Shown here in pieces: positions 1 through 10,625 of a stretch of DNA of 64,000 bases. The notes beneath the pieces were generated by a model. That model was given only the letters and a program-made list of their open reading frames with translations. It was not told the DNA's origin and ran no database searches. Position 1 is the stretch's first letter; every line of letters begins with the position of its first letter. Origin of the DNA: Diploptera punctata (taxonomy: Eukaryota > Arthropoda > Insecta > Blattodea > Blaberidae); the NCBI GenBank assembly GCA_030220185.1, contig JASPKZ010007283.1, positions 953,501 to 1,017,500 on the forward strand. Reading direction: 5' to 3'. The position numbers and the translations under genes were made by a program.

Positions 1-423
1 GATCACGTGTGTGTGTTCGTGTCTCTTTGAAGCAAACATTTTTAAAGATTTTTGCAGAATTTTACTTGTTTGCACTTTTTAGCGAATTTCGAAGTAGGAA
101 GTTACTGAAGTTATTCTCGTGAAAATATTTCTGAAAATCGTTTACAAAGCATGACGTGTCTAAAATTATCAACATGGAATTAAAACGTCCCAGTCTACTC
201 CGTCAAATACTACCAAGCAAGATTATTTTGGAAGCATAGATTTGAATTTAAAACTATTTATTTTATTGTACCTATAAGCGGAACACTGTGTATGAGAATA
301 TAACCGCAACATTAAAAAATGCTTCGTGCAGGAACTGTGACAACAGAGCGATTTTCCTCAGAAAGTCCAATTTATTGTGAGATTTTGCTGGTTTGCAGAT
401 TACATAAGTATATTATTAATTAC

Positions 424-424
<1 letters not shown>

Positions 425-472
<48 letters not shown>
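425..472. repeat. (TA)n microsatellite
   Basis: An uninterrupted TA dinucleotide tract. Similar tracts recur throughout the window (for example near 9000, 9740, 9870, 10030, 12010, 12060, 30845, 31495, 42915), often at the ends of transposon relics. The flanking text 'cagtgtatgagaatataac' occurs on both sides of this tract (near 285 and 472), so a short segment may have been duplicated around it. Confidence 0.95.
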
Positions 473-474
<2 letters not shown>

Positions 475-1095
475 TGTATGAGAATATAACTCCAGCATGC
501 AGGAACACCCAAAGTGAATTCCTCAGAAAGTCCAATTTATTGTCAAATTTTACAGGTATGCGGAATACATAGTGTTGGAAGTAAACACCAATAAAACTAA
601 ATATAAGGTCACACATATAAGCATATTATCTAATGGAAATGAACAGTTAATGAGGGATATTTTGCAGAAGTGGCTGATTCACGTAACTAGGAACAATAGT
701 TACAAATAAGAATGAGGTGCACAAAGTTTTTAACCATAGCATCATTTCTCGAAATGCATTTATTTTGCATTACAGTGATTATTATCACAATTCCTTTCAA
801 AAAAGTCATCATCATCATACACCATTCATGAATTGAGGCCAATTTTAACCTGTTTCGGTCCCAACTAGTGCAACCTGTTTTTAACAACAAACGAGACTCT
901 GAGGACCGAATCACAGCGGTATAACTGTACCATCTAAAACAGAGGAAATGCTGTTTTGAAACTTGTCCAGGGGCTAAAAGTAGTAGCCCTACCACTGGAC
1001 TACTTATCGTCTGGCTAGTAACTCGACATAAGGAATTTAATCTTATTTTCAAGTCTGAACGAAACGAGAAAAAATAAATAAATAAATAAACTGAA

Positions 1096-1432
1096 AATGT
1101 ATAAAACAGTTATTCTCCCAGTTATATTATATGGGTGCGAAACATGGACTATTAGTGTAAGGGGAAATAAAGGTTTCGAGTTTTTGATAATAAAGTTCTT
1201 AGGAACAGGCGAATAGAGAAGATTATATAACAATGAGCTACTTGATCTTTATAGGAATCGAGATATAATAAGGAGAGTTAAGTCTCGTAGACTGCGATGC
1301 ACAGGATATGTAGCACGAATGGGGAATGGATAATGGGAATGAAAATTTCTTGTTGGAAATCCAGAGGGAAAGGCTCCAGTTGGTAGGCCAATAATGAAGT
1401 GATAGAATAAAATTAACCATGATTTAAGGATC
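1096..1432 (+). mobile_element. 3' fragment of LINE family A (RT C-terminus), decayed
   Basis: Forward translation gives a stretch like MYKTVILPVILYGCETWT, followed by broken pieces matching the C-terminal region of the RT of the full-length element at 14728-17990 (KIYKTVILPVILYGCETWTL, RRLRWAGHVARMG, GKPEGKRPVGRP). The fragment has frameshifts and stops and no endonuclease or catalytic RT region, so it is a 5'-truncated dead copy. The family resemblance is seen by comparing the two translations within this window. Confidence 0.85.
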
Positions 1433-1639
1433 ACAGTGTGCTCATTTTTTTAGCAGTGTGTTGCAAATTTGGATGCAAATACGCCTTTGGTAGTCGTGTA
1501 TGTGGTATGATAGGATTAAACAGGTATGTGTTTGTAACCTCACATGTGCACATATTGTTCATGCAAATTAAACCAAAAGGAGATTCTTCCCTTTTTAAAA
1601 ATATTTGTTAATTTTTCCAGTTAGCGAAATATTGAGTGA

Positions 1640-1870
1640 TTCTGTTTTGCATTCTGATGTGTCAAAGTTTGTTAATATATTTTGCTGTCATTTCTTCTTC
1701 TCTCATTCGTAATGGTGGCATGCACGCTTCATAAAGTGTTATTTCATTCGTGCAGTTATTGGCTGAGTTTGAGTGTTGTCTTTCAAATTTCTGTGGATTC
1801 CTTTTTTAATGCTCTGTTATAGATATGATAGCCGTGTTCTAGTCTTGATCTTATTAGAGCATTGTACGAG
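1640..1870 (-). mobile_element. Possible LINE RT C-terminal relic
   Basis: Reverse-strand translation contains a phrase resembling the post-catalytic 'YNALIRSRLEHGYHIYN' segment found downstream of the active site in many arthropod non-LTR reverse transcriptases. The rest is degraded. It lies just upstream of the receptor gene exon 1. Assignment rests on one motif only. Confidence 0.45.
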
Positions 1871-2044
1871 GTATATTATACAGGGAATGTATTGAGAGAT
1901 TATATCCGGGAGGCGATGAATTTTCGAATATCAGTAAGTAGTTGGATACAATATGATTGGTAACTTTGTGTTATTTTGTTTTTCCTAGACACATGTAAAG
2001 AGCTGAGGTGCGAGTTTGTCTCTCTGGAAGGTACTAAAATAAAT

Positions 2045-2380
2045 ATGAAGACATTATTGTGTGCAGTTCTCGGTATTCAATTCTTCGTGCTGGCACAAGT
2101 GAATTTAACTTGTTCAAAATTGATTTACAAGCTCGAAGATACGACAAAACTCATGTCCTGCATCACTAAAATTATGTATCTTCATTTTGCTGAAGGAAGT
2201 ATTGTGTTCATTTCCATAAATGATAGTGTCACACTCCACAGAGATTTCTCAAACATGTTGTTTACTGATGCCATCTGGACAGTTGTAATATCAACTACAG
2301 AGAATTATAGGTCTAATGTAGACATTCAACATGAATATCAAATTCAACATCACGGATATATTGTTTTCCTGACTGCAAAG
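2045..2380 (+). CDS. Ionotropic receptor (IR) gene, exon 1: signal peptide and start of N-terminal domain
   Basis: First coding exon of an insect chemosensory ionotropic receptor, a divergent relative of ionotropic glutamate receptors that forms ligand-gated cation channels in sensory neuron dendrites. The ATG at 2045 is chosen because it opens a typical signal peptide (MKTLLCAVLGIQFFVLAQV); the frame is open further upstream to 1976 but that part is not signal-like. A splice acceptor-like 'tttttcctag' ends at 1988, so an upstream non-coding exon is possible. The exon codes 112 residues and ends in phase 0 at a good donor (AAAG|gtaaga). It joins in frame to 12524. The N-terminal domain is poorly conserved in such IRs; recognition comes from exon 3. 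Membership in a lineage-expanded divergent IR group is inference. Confidence 0.8.
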
Positions 2381-2599
2381 GTAAGATCACAATCCAATAA
2401 TCAATACAATTAGGTTTTTAAGAACAATTTTTTATCAAAGTTGAGGTACCTATTCTAGTTAAATTGTACGAACTTACCTGAGTGACTCACTCCACCTCAA
2501 TATAATTTTAAACTACTGAGAGGCCTTTCAAAGTCTCGTCCATCTTCAGCTCATTCCTTTGGAATTTGCTATTGGCGTTCTTCTTACGAAAAATTAATA

Positions 2600-2873
2600 T
2601 ATATACATAGTAATTCTGCCCGAAGGCAGGTCCTTCACTGCATTCATAGCATTTTCATGGTGAAGAATGATGATGATGATAATGATAAGGATGATGATGA
2701 TGGCCATATGATTTCGGGGACAGTTTGGGCCTTAAAGTTTTCCTGACATTTGTCTTACAGTTGAGGAAAAACCCAGGTAAAACCTCACCCAGAAAAACTT
2801 CCCCGACCGGGATCGAACCCGGAACCGCTGCGTAACAAGGCAGCACGCTACCTCGAGACCACAGCGGTGGATA
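2600..2873 (-). mobile_element. tRNA-derived SINE, family 1, full-length copy
   Basis: On the - strand a tRNA-like head reads from about 2873 (accgctgtggtctcgaggta, A-box region) through a B-box GGTTCGATCCC, followed by a family-specific body (gtgaggttttacctgggttt), an ATG/ATC-rich segment and an end 'gggcagaattact'. The same head, body and end are found on the + strand at 49132-49441, and part of the body at 63905-64000. Conserved order in three copies makes this a dispersed SINE and not a tRNA gene. It sits at the start of receptor intron 1. Confidence 0.85.
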
Positions 2874-2876
2874 TAT

Positions 2877-3480
2877 ATATACAGTAAAACTTGCTCAAAG
2901 CGAAATCGCTTGGGACCAATTTTTTCCACATTGGACAAATTTCCGCATTATAAAAACTAAAACTTATTAATAATCTTAGATTATAGAGTACCGTATATGT
3001 CTTTTTACGTACCTAAGATTAATTGTAGTTCCATTGCTGTTGAAAAGTGAAGTATAGTATATATGAACGACTTGGACAGTAACGCGCGAAAAAAAAAGTC
3101 CCATTTCGTCAGCGTTAAAAATGTCTCTTAGAAACGTATCATGAAATTCAATCATGCAGTTTCGGTTTTCGCTAACTACACTTTCGTCCACATCCTTTGG
3201 TTCCCCGCAAATTTCATTCCACGCTGCATTGTGTCGTCTTTTAAAGCTGTCCAGCCAACTTGAAGATTCCTTGAAATCGTTATTCCCTAGGAATGAGCTA
3301 GAACTTGACTTTGGAGCATCGGTCCGGAATTAGTTGGAGATTTATCTTCAATCACTTTCACTTTTTCGTTTAATGAGAATGATAGCCTACATACGTTTCA
3401 GCCATCTTTATTCCGTAAATTCAAAACGCGACCTGTGAAAGATCAGTCTCAGAACTTAACTAATTTAAGATTTTACAGGG
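2877..3480 (-). mobile_element. pogo/Tigger-like DNA transposon relic
   Basis: The left edge reads 'tatatacagtaaaacttgct', the kind of CAGT-starting terminal repeat after a TA target that pogo/Tigger elements carry. On the - strand a broken frame includes DIFNADEMGLFF, matching the first catalytic Asp context (xFNADETGLF) of pogo-type DDE transposases. No other catalytic motif survives. The right boundary is not resolved; 3480 is where I stop seeing related text. Confidence 0.6.
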
Positions 3481-3605
3481 CAATGCTTATTTGCAAGGCA
3501 GGTATCTGTGTTTTGCATAACGGGTGTGCAGTGAGGAGCACATTTTGCACTTTTTCGAACCTTTTTTGTCTCCTTTGAAGCATTCTATTCCCGACATAAT
3601 GTGGT

Positions 3606-3626
3606 ATGTATGTATGTATGTATGTA
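3606..3626. repeat. (TATG)n microsatellite
   Basis: Five tandem tatg/gtat units. Nothing coding is recognisable on either side between about 3480 and 4020. Confidence 0.9.
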
Positions 3627-4019
3627 GGCCTATGTATATATACATTTTTTTCAAATACGCTTTCAAGGGTTGGTAACGATGTGTGGTATCAGTCCACATC
3701 ACGTTACTTCCACTTCAGTGCAGTCCTATTAGGTTATTCTCTTAAAATTAGTTCGCACCTCGTTGCACCCCCATTATGCAAAAGATATTGTATTAGCAAG
3801 AAAGGTTGTTGACTGCATGAACAAATGTTTTAGTTCAAAATAATATTTGACTATTGCGGTCTGCTATTTTTGTGAGTTACCAGTATACAGTATGCCGATA
3901 CCGAAAGTGACCTCCTACAAACTACGTGATATTTTAACAGTTTAATGCAGATAGAATTCAGAGTGACGGATCTGTTATGAGGTGCATTCTTTGTGACGTT
4001 CCAATAACAATTGATGTTA

Positions 4020-5985
4020 TTATAAAACCTACTTCCGAAGAAATAAACCGAGAATGGGATAATATAAAATAAATCATTGATAAAGCAGCATATGAGGCAT
4101 TAGGAACAAAATATAAAATATATAACAAGAAGGGTTTAAGAATATGGAATGAAGAATTGGAGAGGATAATAAAAGATAAAAAAGAGGCTTATCACAAATA
4201 TTTACAGAATAGAACACTAGAATTAAGAGCAGAATACAAACATAAAAGTGCAATAGCCAAAAGAGAAATTAAAAAAGCACACAAAGTCAGTTGGGATAGA
4301 CATATAAGCAGACTAGAATACGATATACATGGGCAGCAAAAAATAGCCTATAAAGTAATGAAACATCTAAGTAAACAAGAAAAAGATACAATACAGATCA
4401 ATGCAATTGAGGAGAAACAATGGGAAGAACATTATAAAAACTGTGGTATAATGAAAATAAAATAATTAAAGATAACATATATGAGTGTGAGACAGGAATA
4501 GATATGATAAAAATGGAAGAATTAGAAGAAGTACTGAAAAAAACAAAGAACAGAAAGGCAGCTGGAATAGACGGAATTAATATGGAATTAATAAAATATG
4601 GAGGAATTTTTTTAAACTGAGATTATTACATTTTTTAAATTTATGTTGGAAACAAGCAACAATACAAGAAACCTGGACAACAGCAGTAGTACAATCTATT
4701 TTTACGAAAGGTGAACGTAATGACTGCAATAACTACAGAGGAATAAGCATTTTAACTGCAGGCTATAAAATATACTCAAGAATCTTAACATTTAGGTTAA
4801 CAAATAGCAGAGGGAATGTTAACAGAAGAACAAAGTGGATTCAGACCACGGCGTTCATGTAAGGATAATATATTTACGATAAAAGAATTTATAAACAAAA
4901 AGAAGAGAATATAACAAGGAAACACACATAGCTTTTATTGATTTTGTCAAGGCATTTGATAAAGTAGACAGAGGAAAACTCTGGACAATTTTAAAAGAAA
5001 AAGGAATTCCGAAACACTTAATAGCAGCTATAAAGAGTTTGTACTGGAACACAAATTTTGTTATAAAAACTAGAAATGAAGTAAGTAAAAATAAAATTCA
5101 TACTAATCAAGGAGTTAAACTAGGATGCAGTATCTATCCAGTTTTATTTAACCTATACATCAATGATATAATAGAAAAATGGAACGAAGAAACAAATAAA
5201 GGAATAAAATTAGATAAAACACACTACTTGAAAACATTATTAGGCCTATACGCTGATGACCAGGTAATAATAGCAAATACAGAAGACGAACTTCAAAGGA
5301 ATATTTTTAAACTACATAACATATGTGAACAATATAATCTCAAAATATCCATAGAAAAAACTAAGGTAATGGCATTCCAAGGGAAAAATCAAATCAGATC
5401 CAAAATAGTAATAGGAAACAAAATCATAGAACAGGTGAACCATCTCAATTATCTAGGATGTGACATCTCAATTATCTAGGATGTGACATTTAATTAAATG
5501 GATAATGATATAACTAATAAAATAGCAAAATTCCAGGGAATATGTGGTACGATAAAACGATCACTAAATAACAAAAACAACAAGAGAGACCCAATTGAAA
5601 TTTTATAAAACATTGGCAGTACCGGTACTGCTCTATGGATCAGAAGCCTGGGTACATAAAAAAACAAGATCTAAGTAGGATAACGGCGGCAGAAATGAAA
5701 TTTTTGAGATCTGTTAAATGGTGCACTAAGGAAGACAGAATCAAAAACACAGAAATAAGACAGGAACTTGAAATATTTGCAATAACTGATAAAATGGATA
5801 CACATAGACAAAAATGGAAGCAACACATAGACAGAATGAATGAAGATAGATATCCAAAACAAATAACAAAATACAAATCTAAAGTCACCCGAGATGTGGG
5901 CAGACCTAGAAAGAGATGAGCTGAAGTCGGAACAGGTCAACAGACCTAATCCATGAATGCAGATGATGATGATAAAATGTATACA
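4020..5985 (+). mobile_element. LINE family B copy 1, decayed RT region
   Basis: A non-LTR reverse transcriptase relic in several broken frames. The order is RT N-terminal linker (4157-4465), fingers and palm with a YADD-like box (LGLYADDQVIIANTEDELQ, near 5250), thumb (EQVNHLNYLGCDIS) and the post-RT segment at 5635-5919 (GSEAWVH, SAEMKFLRS, GRPRKR). The 3' end runs into ATGATGATG repeats near 5965, the tail type used by this family. Two more + copies lie at 31740-33765 and 43135-44155, and a - copy at 34093-35284. No endonuclease domain is visible, so the copy is 5'-truncated; stops and frameshifts make it inactive. Confidence 0.85.
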
Positions 5986-5989
5986 CCAC

Positions 5990-7445
5990 ATTTTTTTTTC
6001 TTTTTACACTCCGTCTTCCTCAATATTTCTTTATTATTCCACGTATCTTCTTGATGCTAGAGCAGAGCTTAGCCAAGAACCCTGATGTGGAGGACGGTTG
6101 CAACAAACAAGGATTTTAATTACAGACTGCTAACAAAATACGCACGACTTGTGTCTGTTGATATGGAACATTCTTTTTCAACATAAAAGTATTTACTTAG
6201 TGACCGGAGGTGCAGCCTCACTGAAAAACATCATCATCATCATCAACAAACACGGATTGTTCCGGTCTCATAGATTCTCATTCAAAAAGTTGAATCCATC
6301 TCTTTTTCGGTCTACCAACATTCCTGTCTCCTTTTGGTTTGTAACTAAGTATAATTTTTGGTATGCGTTCATACAGTATTTCATTCTTTGAACATATTCT
6401 TTCCAGTTTTTTCTAGAGTCTTTTATTTTATCTACACGTACCATACAATAGTAAGAGGACTGTCAGAGCTTTATAAAATTTTAGTTTTGTTTCCTTTCTT
6501 CTATTTTTAGAAAAACAATTTGAGTTGTTAATTAATATATACTTTAACAGTTTTCTGCACTTGTGATATCAATAACAAAATGTTCTGGGACTTCCTTACG
6601 CAGACTTTTTAATATATGACAACACGAGTGAATTTTGTGTCGTTAGTTATTTATTGTAATTTGTTTTGGTACTCTTTAATGATTATTTACATCGAGAATT
6701 TACACTTTTTATTTTAAAAAAATGCACCTTTTTCTGCTAAATTAAAGCACATTTGTTGCACCTTTTTCACCAAAATTTTGCACCTAAAATTCCTAGCTTA
6801 GTAATTTGTATGGGTATATAGGGGATACGTTCCAAGGTTACAGAATAGAATGAAAATTATCAAAATAAAATCAATTAATGAGAGATTTTGAACAATTTCT
6901 ATTACTTATTACTATCAGGTTTAGGCATGGCCCAAAGAACTTAGTGATTTATTCCTGTTCTGCCGCTTTTATAAGGCCTTTCAATTATGATTGATACTCA
7001 GCTGTGAATTTTGCGACATAATTCCTTATTTTGTCTTCAGATTTCTTGATTCATCAACATTGAAACAGCGTGATAACGCAACCGACTAGCCAACGCTGAT
7101 AAACGATCAAGCATTTATATTTTTACTTTAAGCGGCAACGCTAATTTTTTTTACCTTCGGTACTAATTACTTTTCTTTCCTTTTACTCGACATTATAACC
7201 TGGGATCAAAGCACAAGAGACACGTGTTATTCAATCAAAATTATTGCAACGATATTGAAACAATAATACACTATACCGATCGTGGCGATGGAGGCATTTG
7301 TCAAAGTACATAACGGGACGTGAAATACAACAGCCTTTAACAATGAACTTTAGGGTCAGTGATAATTAGGTTTGTTTTGTTTTGATATTTATTTGTCCAT
7401 TTGATTTGAATCACTATTTGTAAAAGCCGTCTTGGCACCTGCATT
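5990..7445. other. Anonymous AT-rich intronic DNA
   Basis: No convincing coding sequence. Around 6160-6360 there is text on the + strand resembling the LINE-B 3' region (catcatcatcatcaacaaacac, gttccggtctc, 'tttttcggtctacc'), so a highly decayed LINE tail on the - strand is possible. The remainder of the stretch shows nothing I can assign. Confidence 0.5.
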
Positions 7446-7447
7446 CA

Positions 7448-7935
7448 GTAAAAATAAATAATTATTTTAAAAAACTAAAACAACACGCTTTATTAGAAAA
7501 CCGAACTAAAAAATGAAAAATAATTTTAATTTCCAACACGCTTGGGATAAATTTAAAGTGGTCAACAAAAAAATCATCTCCAACACATAGAATAAAACTA
7601 GAGTTATCAACAAAAAGAAAATAATTTACCATCAAAAGCTTGGAGTGCTCTATATCAATTTATATATTTGATAATAAACAGATATTGGTAAAAGTAAAGC
7701 CTCTAAGAAGAAAATGTAAAAATCATAAAAAACACCCCACGCTTTTGATGGTAAAATTATTTTCTTTTTGTTGATAACTCTAGTTTTATTCTATATGTGT
7801 TGGAGATTATTTTTTTGTTGACCACTTTAAATTTATCCCAAGCGTGTTGGAAATTAATATTATTATTTTCATTTTTGAGTTCGGTTTTTCTAATAAAGCG
7901 TGCTGTTTTAGTTTTTTAAAAATATTATTTATTTT
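7448..7935. repeat. Long near-perfect inverted repeat (foldback, ~200-bp arms)
   Basis: The left arm (about 7448-7650) and right arm (about 7733-7935) are reverse complements over roughly 200 bp with few mismatches. Key shared words are aacacgctttattagaaaac / ttttctaataaagcgtg, caacacgcttgggataaatt / aatttatcccaagcgtgttg, and agagttatcaacaaaaagaa / ttctttttgttgataactct. The spacer is about 80 bp. No open frame is present. This looks like a foldback element or MITE with very long terminal repeats. It lies in the receptor's first intron, so the pre-mRNA could form a long hairpin. Confidence 0.9.
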
Positions 7936-8039
7936 GTATTTTTTAGTTTTAATATTTTACAGAATAAGATAAAGAATGTAAATATAATTAAATTCCATAC
8001 TATTGTAGTATGAGCTAAAAGTATTACTCTTCTAAGAAA

Positions 8040-8137
8040 AATCCTCCCCAGCCGGTTCGAAGTAGCGACCTATGGTTTACTGAAATTATATACCACTGGA
8101 GTTCACCGCTCTACCAACTGAGCTCTTACAACGATTG
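8040..8137 (-). pseudogene. tRNA-Tyr-like sequence with intron-like insert (pseudogene or SINE head)
   Basis: The reverse strand reads agctcagttggtagagcggt (tRNA D-arm and A-box), then an anticodon-region segment with an intron-like insertion (gtggtatataatttcag), then ccataggtcgctacttcgaa (B-box region). This order resembles an intron-containing insect tRNA-Tyr gene. The anticodon region reads CTCCAGT where Tyr would have CTGTAGT, the T-arm is weakened and the acceptor ends do not pair, so a functional tRNA is unlikely. Confidence 0.6.
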
Positions 8138-8182
8138 ACTAAAAGGTCGACAAGTCCGTAACCTATTATACCAGTTTTAATT

Positions 8183-8982
8183 TTTTTGATTTTCTGATGA
8201 TTCTGGCCAGGAATTTAGAAATAAAATATGAAATTATTGTAGTGTCACGGGTCCTTTACAAGTATACAAAGTTTCAAGTCGATCCAATGTCTCTAAGTGG
8301 GTGAAAATCGTGTTCAAAGATTCCGTTACATAAATACAAAGGCACTTTTTTGATTTTCTGATTATTCTGGCCAGGATTTTAGAAAATGAATATGAAATTA
8401 TTGTATTGTCACGGGTCCTTTACAAGTATACAAAGTTTCAAATCGATCCAATTATTTTAAGTGGGTGAAAAAACGCGTTGAAACATTCAGTTACATAGAT
8501 ACAAAGACACACTTTTATTATTTCTGATGATTCTGGCCAGGATTTTAGAAAATAAATATGAAATTATTGTATCGTCACGTGTCCTTTACAAGTACACAAA
8601 GTTTCAAGTCGATCGAATATTTCTAAGTTTGTGAAAATCGTGTTCAAAGATTCCGTTACATAGATACAAAGACACTTTTATTATTTTCTGATGATTCTGG
8701 CCAGAATTTTAGAAAATAAATATGAAATTATTGTATTGTCACGGGTCCTTTACAAGTATGCAAAGTTTCAAGTCGATCCAATGTTTTAGGTGGGTGAAAA
8801 TCTTGTTCAAAGATTCCGTTACATAGATACAAAGACACTTTTTTGATTTTCTGATGATTCTGGCCAGGATTTTAGAAAAAAAATGAAATTATTGTATTGT
8901 CACTGGTCCTTTACAAGTATACAAAGTTTCAAGTCGATCCAATGATTTTAAGTGGGCGAAAATCGCGTTGAAAGATTCCGTT

Positions 8983-8990
<8 letters not shown>
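8183..8990. repeat. Tandem repeat, five units of ~164 bp
   Basis: The word 'ttctggccag' starts at 8201, 8365, 8531, 8695 and 8858, giving periods of 164, 166, 164 and 163 bp. Each unit continues through 'gtcacgggtcctttacaagt' (with small variants), 'caaagtttcaagtcgatcc', 'gtgggtgaaaatcgtgttca' and 'gattccgttacatagataca'. Divergence between units is modest. The last unit runs directly into (CA)n(TA)n. The array lies next to the tRNA-Tyr-like sequence. Confidence 0.92.

Positions 8991-9036
<46 letters not shown>
8984..9036. repeat. (CA)n(TA)n compound microsatellite
   Basis: A CA tract passes directly into a TA tract at the end of the five-unit array. This suggests slippage growth from the 'acatagatac' end of the repeat unit. 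Confidence 0.93.
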
Positions 9037-9039
<3 letters not shown>

Positions 9040-9049
9040 TTCAGGTCAA

Positions 9050-9480
9050 ATTAATATAAAGCGTGTAAAAATGCTAATGGTTAATAAATATATATACCGC
9101 CTGGATCCGCGAATAAAGAAATGTTTAGCCTGGAATACAGGAACTGTGTCACAATTTTTAACACTTTGAATAAGGTATTTTTACTGTACTTCACCCAGCT
9201 GCAGGAATCATTCCTTTATATTTTTTGGCCTAACGGAAATTCAATGAAGTGGAAACTAATTTATTTCTCTCGCTCGTCTTTCCACTTTATACATTTTTTT
9301 AATGAATTGTGTAGAAGTATCCTTCCATTTCCGCGTTGGACAGATACCGTTTTATGCAAAATAAATACACATAAAATTACTATTATTTCGCCGGTACCAA
9401 ATAATGTGTACACATTGGACAGATTTCAGCTTTATTCACGTTCCGGATTAAACAAGTTTTGCTGTATATATACTCTTAAA
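9050..9480. other. Anonymous sequence, possibly a decayed pogo-type MITE
   Basis: An open frame at 9121-9519 matches nothing I recognise. Near 9395-9465 the text 'acacattggacagatttc' and 'aaacaagttttgctgtatat' resembles the reverse complement of the pogo-like end at 2881-2950 and is followed by TATA. A non-autonomous pogo relic is possible but the other end is not found. Confidence 0.3.
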
Positions 9481-9499
9481 CTGCATGGCGTAGGACTTC

Positions 9500-9730
9500 C
9501 CTCACTTCCACATGTTTAATGAGAGGTGGACGACCATTTATCCACTATAAGGATAACTTGTGGTCACCATGTATGACCCACCAGTCATTATAATTGGTTT
9601 TGTAAATCTGTAGCCGGTATTTATTTTAGTTACCCAAATTATATGGGAAAAATTCTTGCCCCATGGCGACTGAAACCAGTGCAAGTCCCATAGCTCTGGG
9701 TCAAGGAATGATGAATAATTCGGTTATGGC
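9500..9730 (-). mobile_element. tRNA-derived SINE, family 2, diverged copy
   Basis: Shares word order with the better copy at 46503-46785: 'cttccacatgt', 'gtggtcaccatgt' (there gtggttagcatgt), 'tagttacccaaatt' and 'gccccatggcgactgaaacc' followed by 'gcaagtcc'. The tRNA-like head is at the high-coordinate end on the - strand and is degraded here. Confidence 0.65.
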
Positions 9731-9862
9731 GCGGTATTATATATATATATATATATATGCGTCACTGCTATAAAGTAAACATATTCGCTTTAATTTGCTT
9801 TATAGTCATCTACCAGATATCAATGATAACAGAGTTCTCACTCCATCTAGTAATAATGGAGA

Positions 9863-9908
<46 letters not shown>

Positions 9909-10019
9909 AAAGAAAGATAAATGTTTGTATTGGATTTGTCCGGTGGTGTAATGGATAGCACGCTGGGGTACCAACCCAGAGGTCCGGGTTCAAATCCCGT
10001 CCAGGCATTTATATTTCTT
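9909..10019 (+). mobile_element. tRNA-like unit 1 flanked by short inverted repeats
   Basis: Positions 9937-10007 fold as a cloverleaf: acceptor TGTCCGG / CCAGGCA (one mismatch, one GT), D-stem GTGT/GCAC, anticodon stem CTGGG/CCCAG with loop GTACCAA (anticodon would be ACC), T-stem CGGG/CCCG with loop TTCAAAT. The unit is bracketed by an imperfect inverted repeat (aagaaagataaatg ... catttatatttctt) and lies between TA microsatellites. Two related units follow at 10198 and 10494. The shared bracketing repeats argue for a small mobile element carrying a tRNA-like body. A functional tRNA is less likely, because an A34 glycine tRNA is not usual in eukaryotes. Confidence 0.6.
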
Positions 10020-10027
10020 ACCATGTC

Positions 10028-10064
<37 letters not shown>

Positions 10065-10197
10065 CCTACAAACGTTACTGCTATAAAGTAAATACTCTCT
10101 TTAAAAAAATTGCTTACCTGTTATGGTGGCCGCTAGATGGCGTTGGAACGACTTCCCGCTACCTTTAGTGTGAATTGAGAATATAGCCTACATATAT

Positions 10198-10312
10198 AAG
10201 AAAAATGTATGTTTGTGTTGGAATACATTAGTGGCTCAGATGGTTAGAGCGCTAAACGTACAGGGTTTAGAGACTCGGTTAAATCCCGACTCAAGCATTC
10301 ATTTTTCTTTTC
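10198..10312 (+). mobile_element. tRNA-like unit 2 flanked by short inverted repeats
   Basis: Contains gtggctcagatggttagagc (D-arm and A-box) and a B-box ggttaaatccc, with the anticodon stem reduced to ctaaa/tttag around a 9-nt loop. It is bracketed by agaaaaatgtatg and cattcatttttctt, which are reverse complements except at one position. It has a close copy about 297 bp downstream. Confidence 0.65.
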
Positions 10313-10493
10313 ATATCATATTTGCCTTCATTGGCAAAAGTCAAGAAATGGTTATAATATTTAAATATACAAGCGTTACTGCTATAAAGTAAATATTATC
10401 TTTAAAACAATTGCTTACCTGTTATGGTGGCCGCTAGATGTCAGTTGGAACGACTTGCCGCACCTCTTGTGTGAATTGAGAATACTACATATA

Positions 10494-10612
10494 TAAGAAA
10501 AATGTATGTTTGTGTTGGAATACTTGAGTGGCTCAGATGGTTAGAGCGCTAAACGTACAGAGTTTAGAGACTCGGGTTCAAATCCCGACTCAGGCATACA
10601 TTTTTCTTTTGA
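10494..10612 (+). mobile_element. tRNA-like unit 3 flanked by short inverted repeats
   Basis: Near-duplicate of unit 2 with a better B-box (ggttcaaatccc) and a perfect 14-bp bracket (aagaaaaatgtatg / catacatttttctt). The sequence preceding both units (gttactgctataaagtaaat ... ttgcttacctgttatggtgg) is also duplicated (starts 10075 and 10376), so units 2 and 3 are tandem copies of a roughly 300-bp segment. Confidence 0.65.
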
Positions 10613-10625
10613 TATAATATATATA

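Noticed and set aside
425..616. Open frame ending in repeated Tyr-Ile
   Set aside because: The tail is a translated (TA)n tract. The rest has no recognisable domain.
9937..10007. A functional tRNA-Gly gene with anticodon ACC
   Set aside because: The cloverleaf is imperfect (acceptor mismatch, 4-bp T-stem), A34 Gly is not usual in eukaryotes, and related units with the same bracketing repeats follow, so a mobile tRNA-derived element is more likely. A covariance-model score would settle it.
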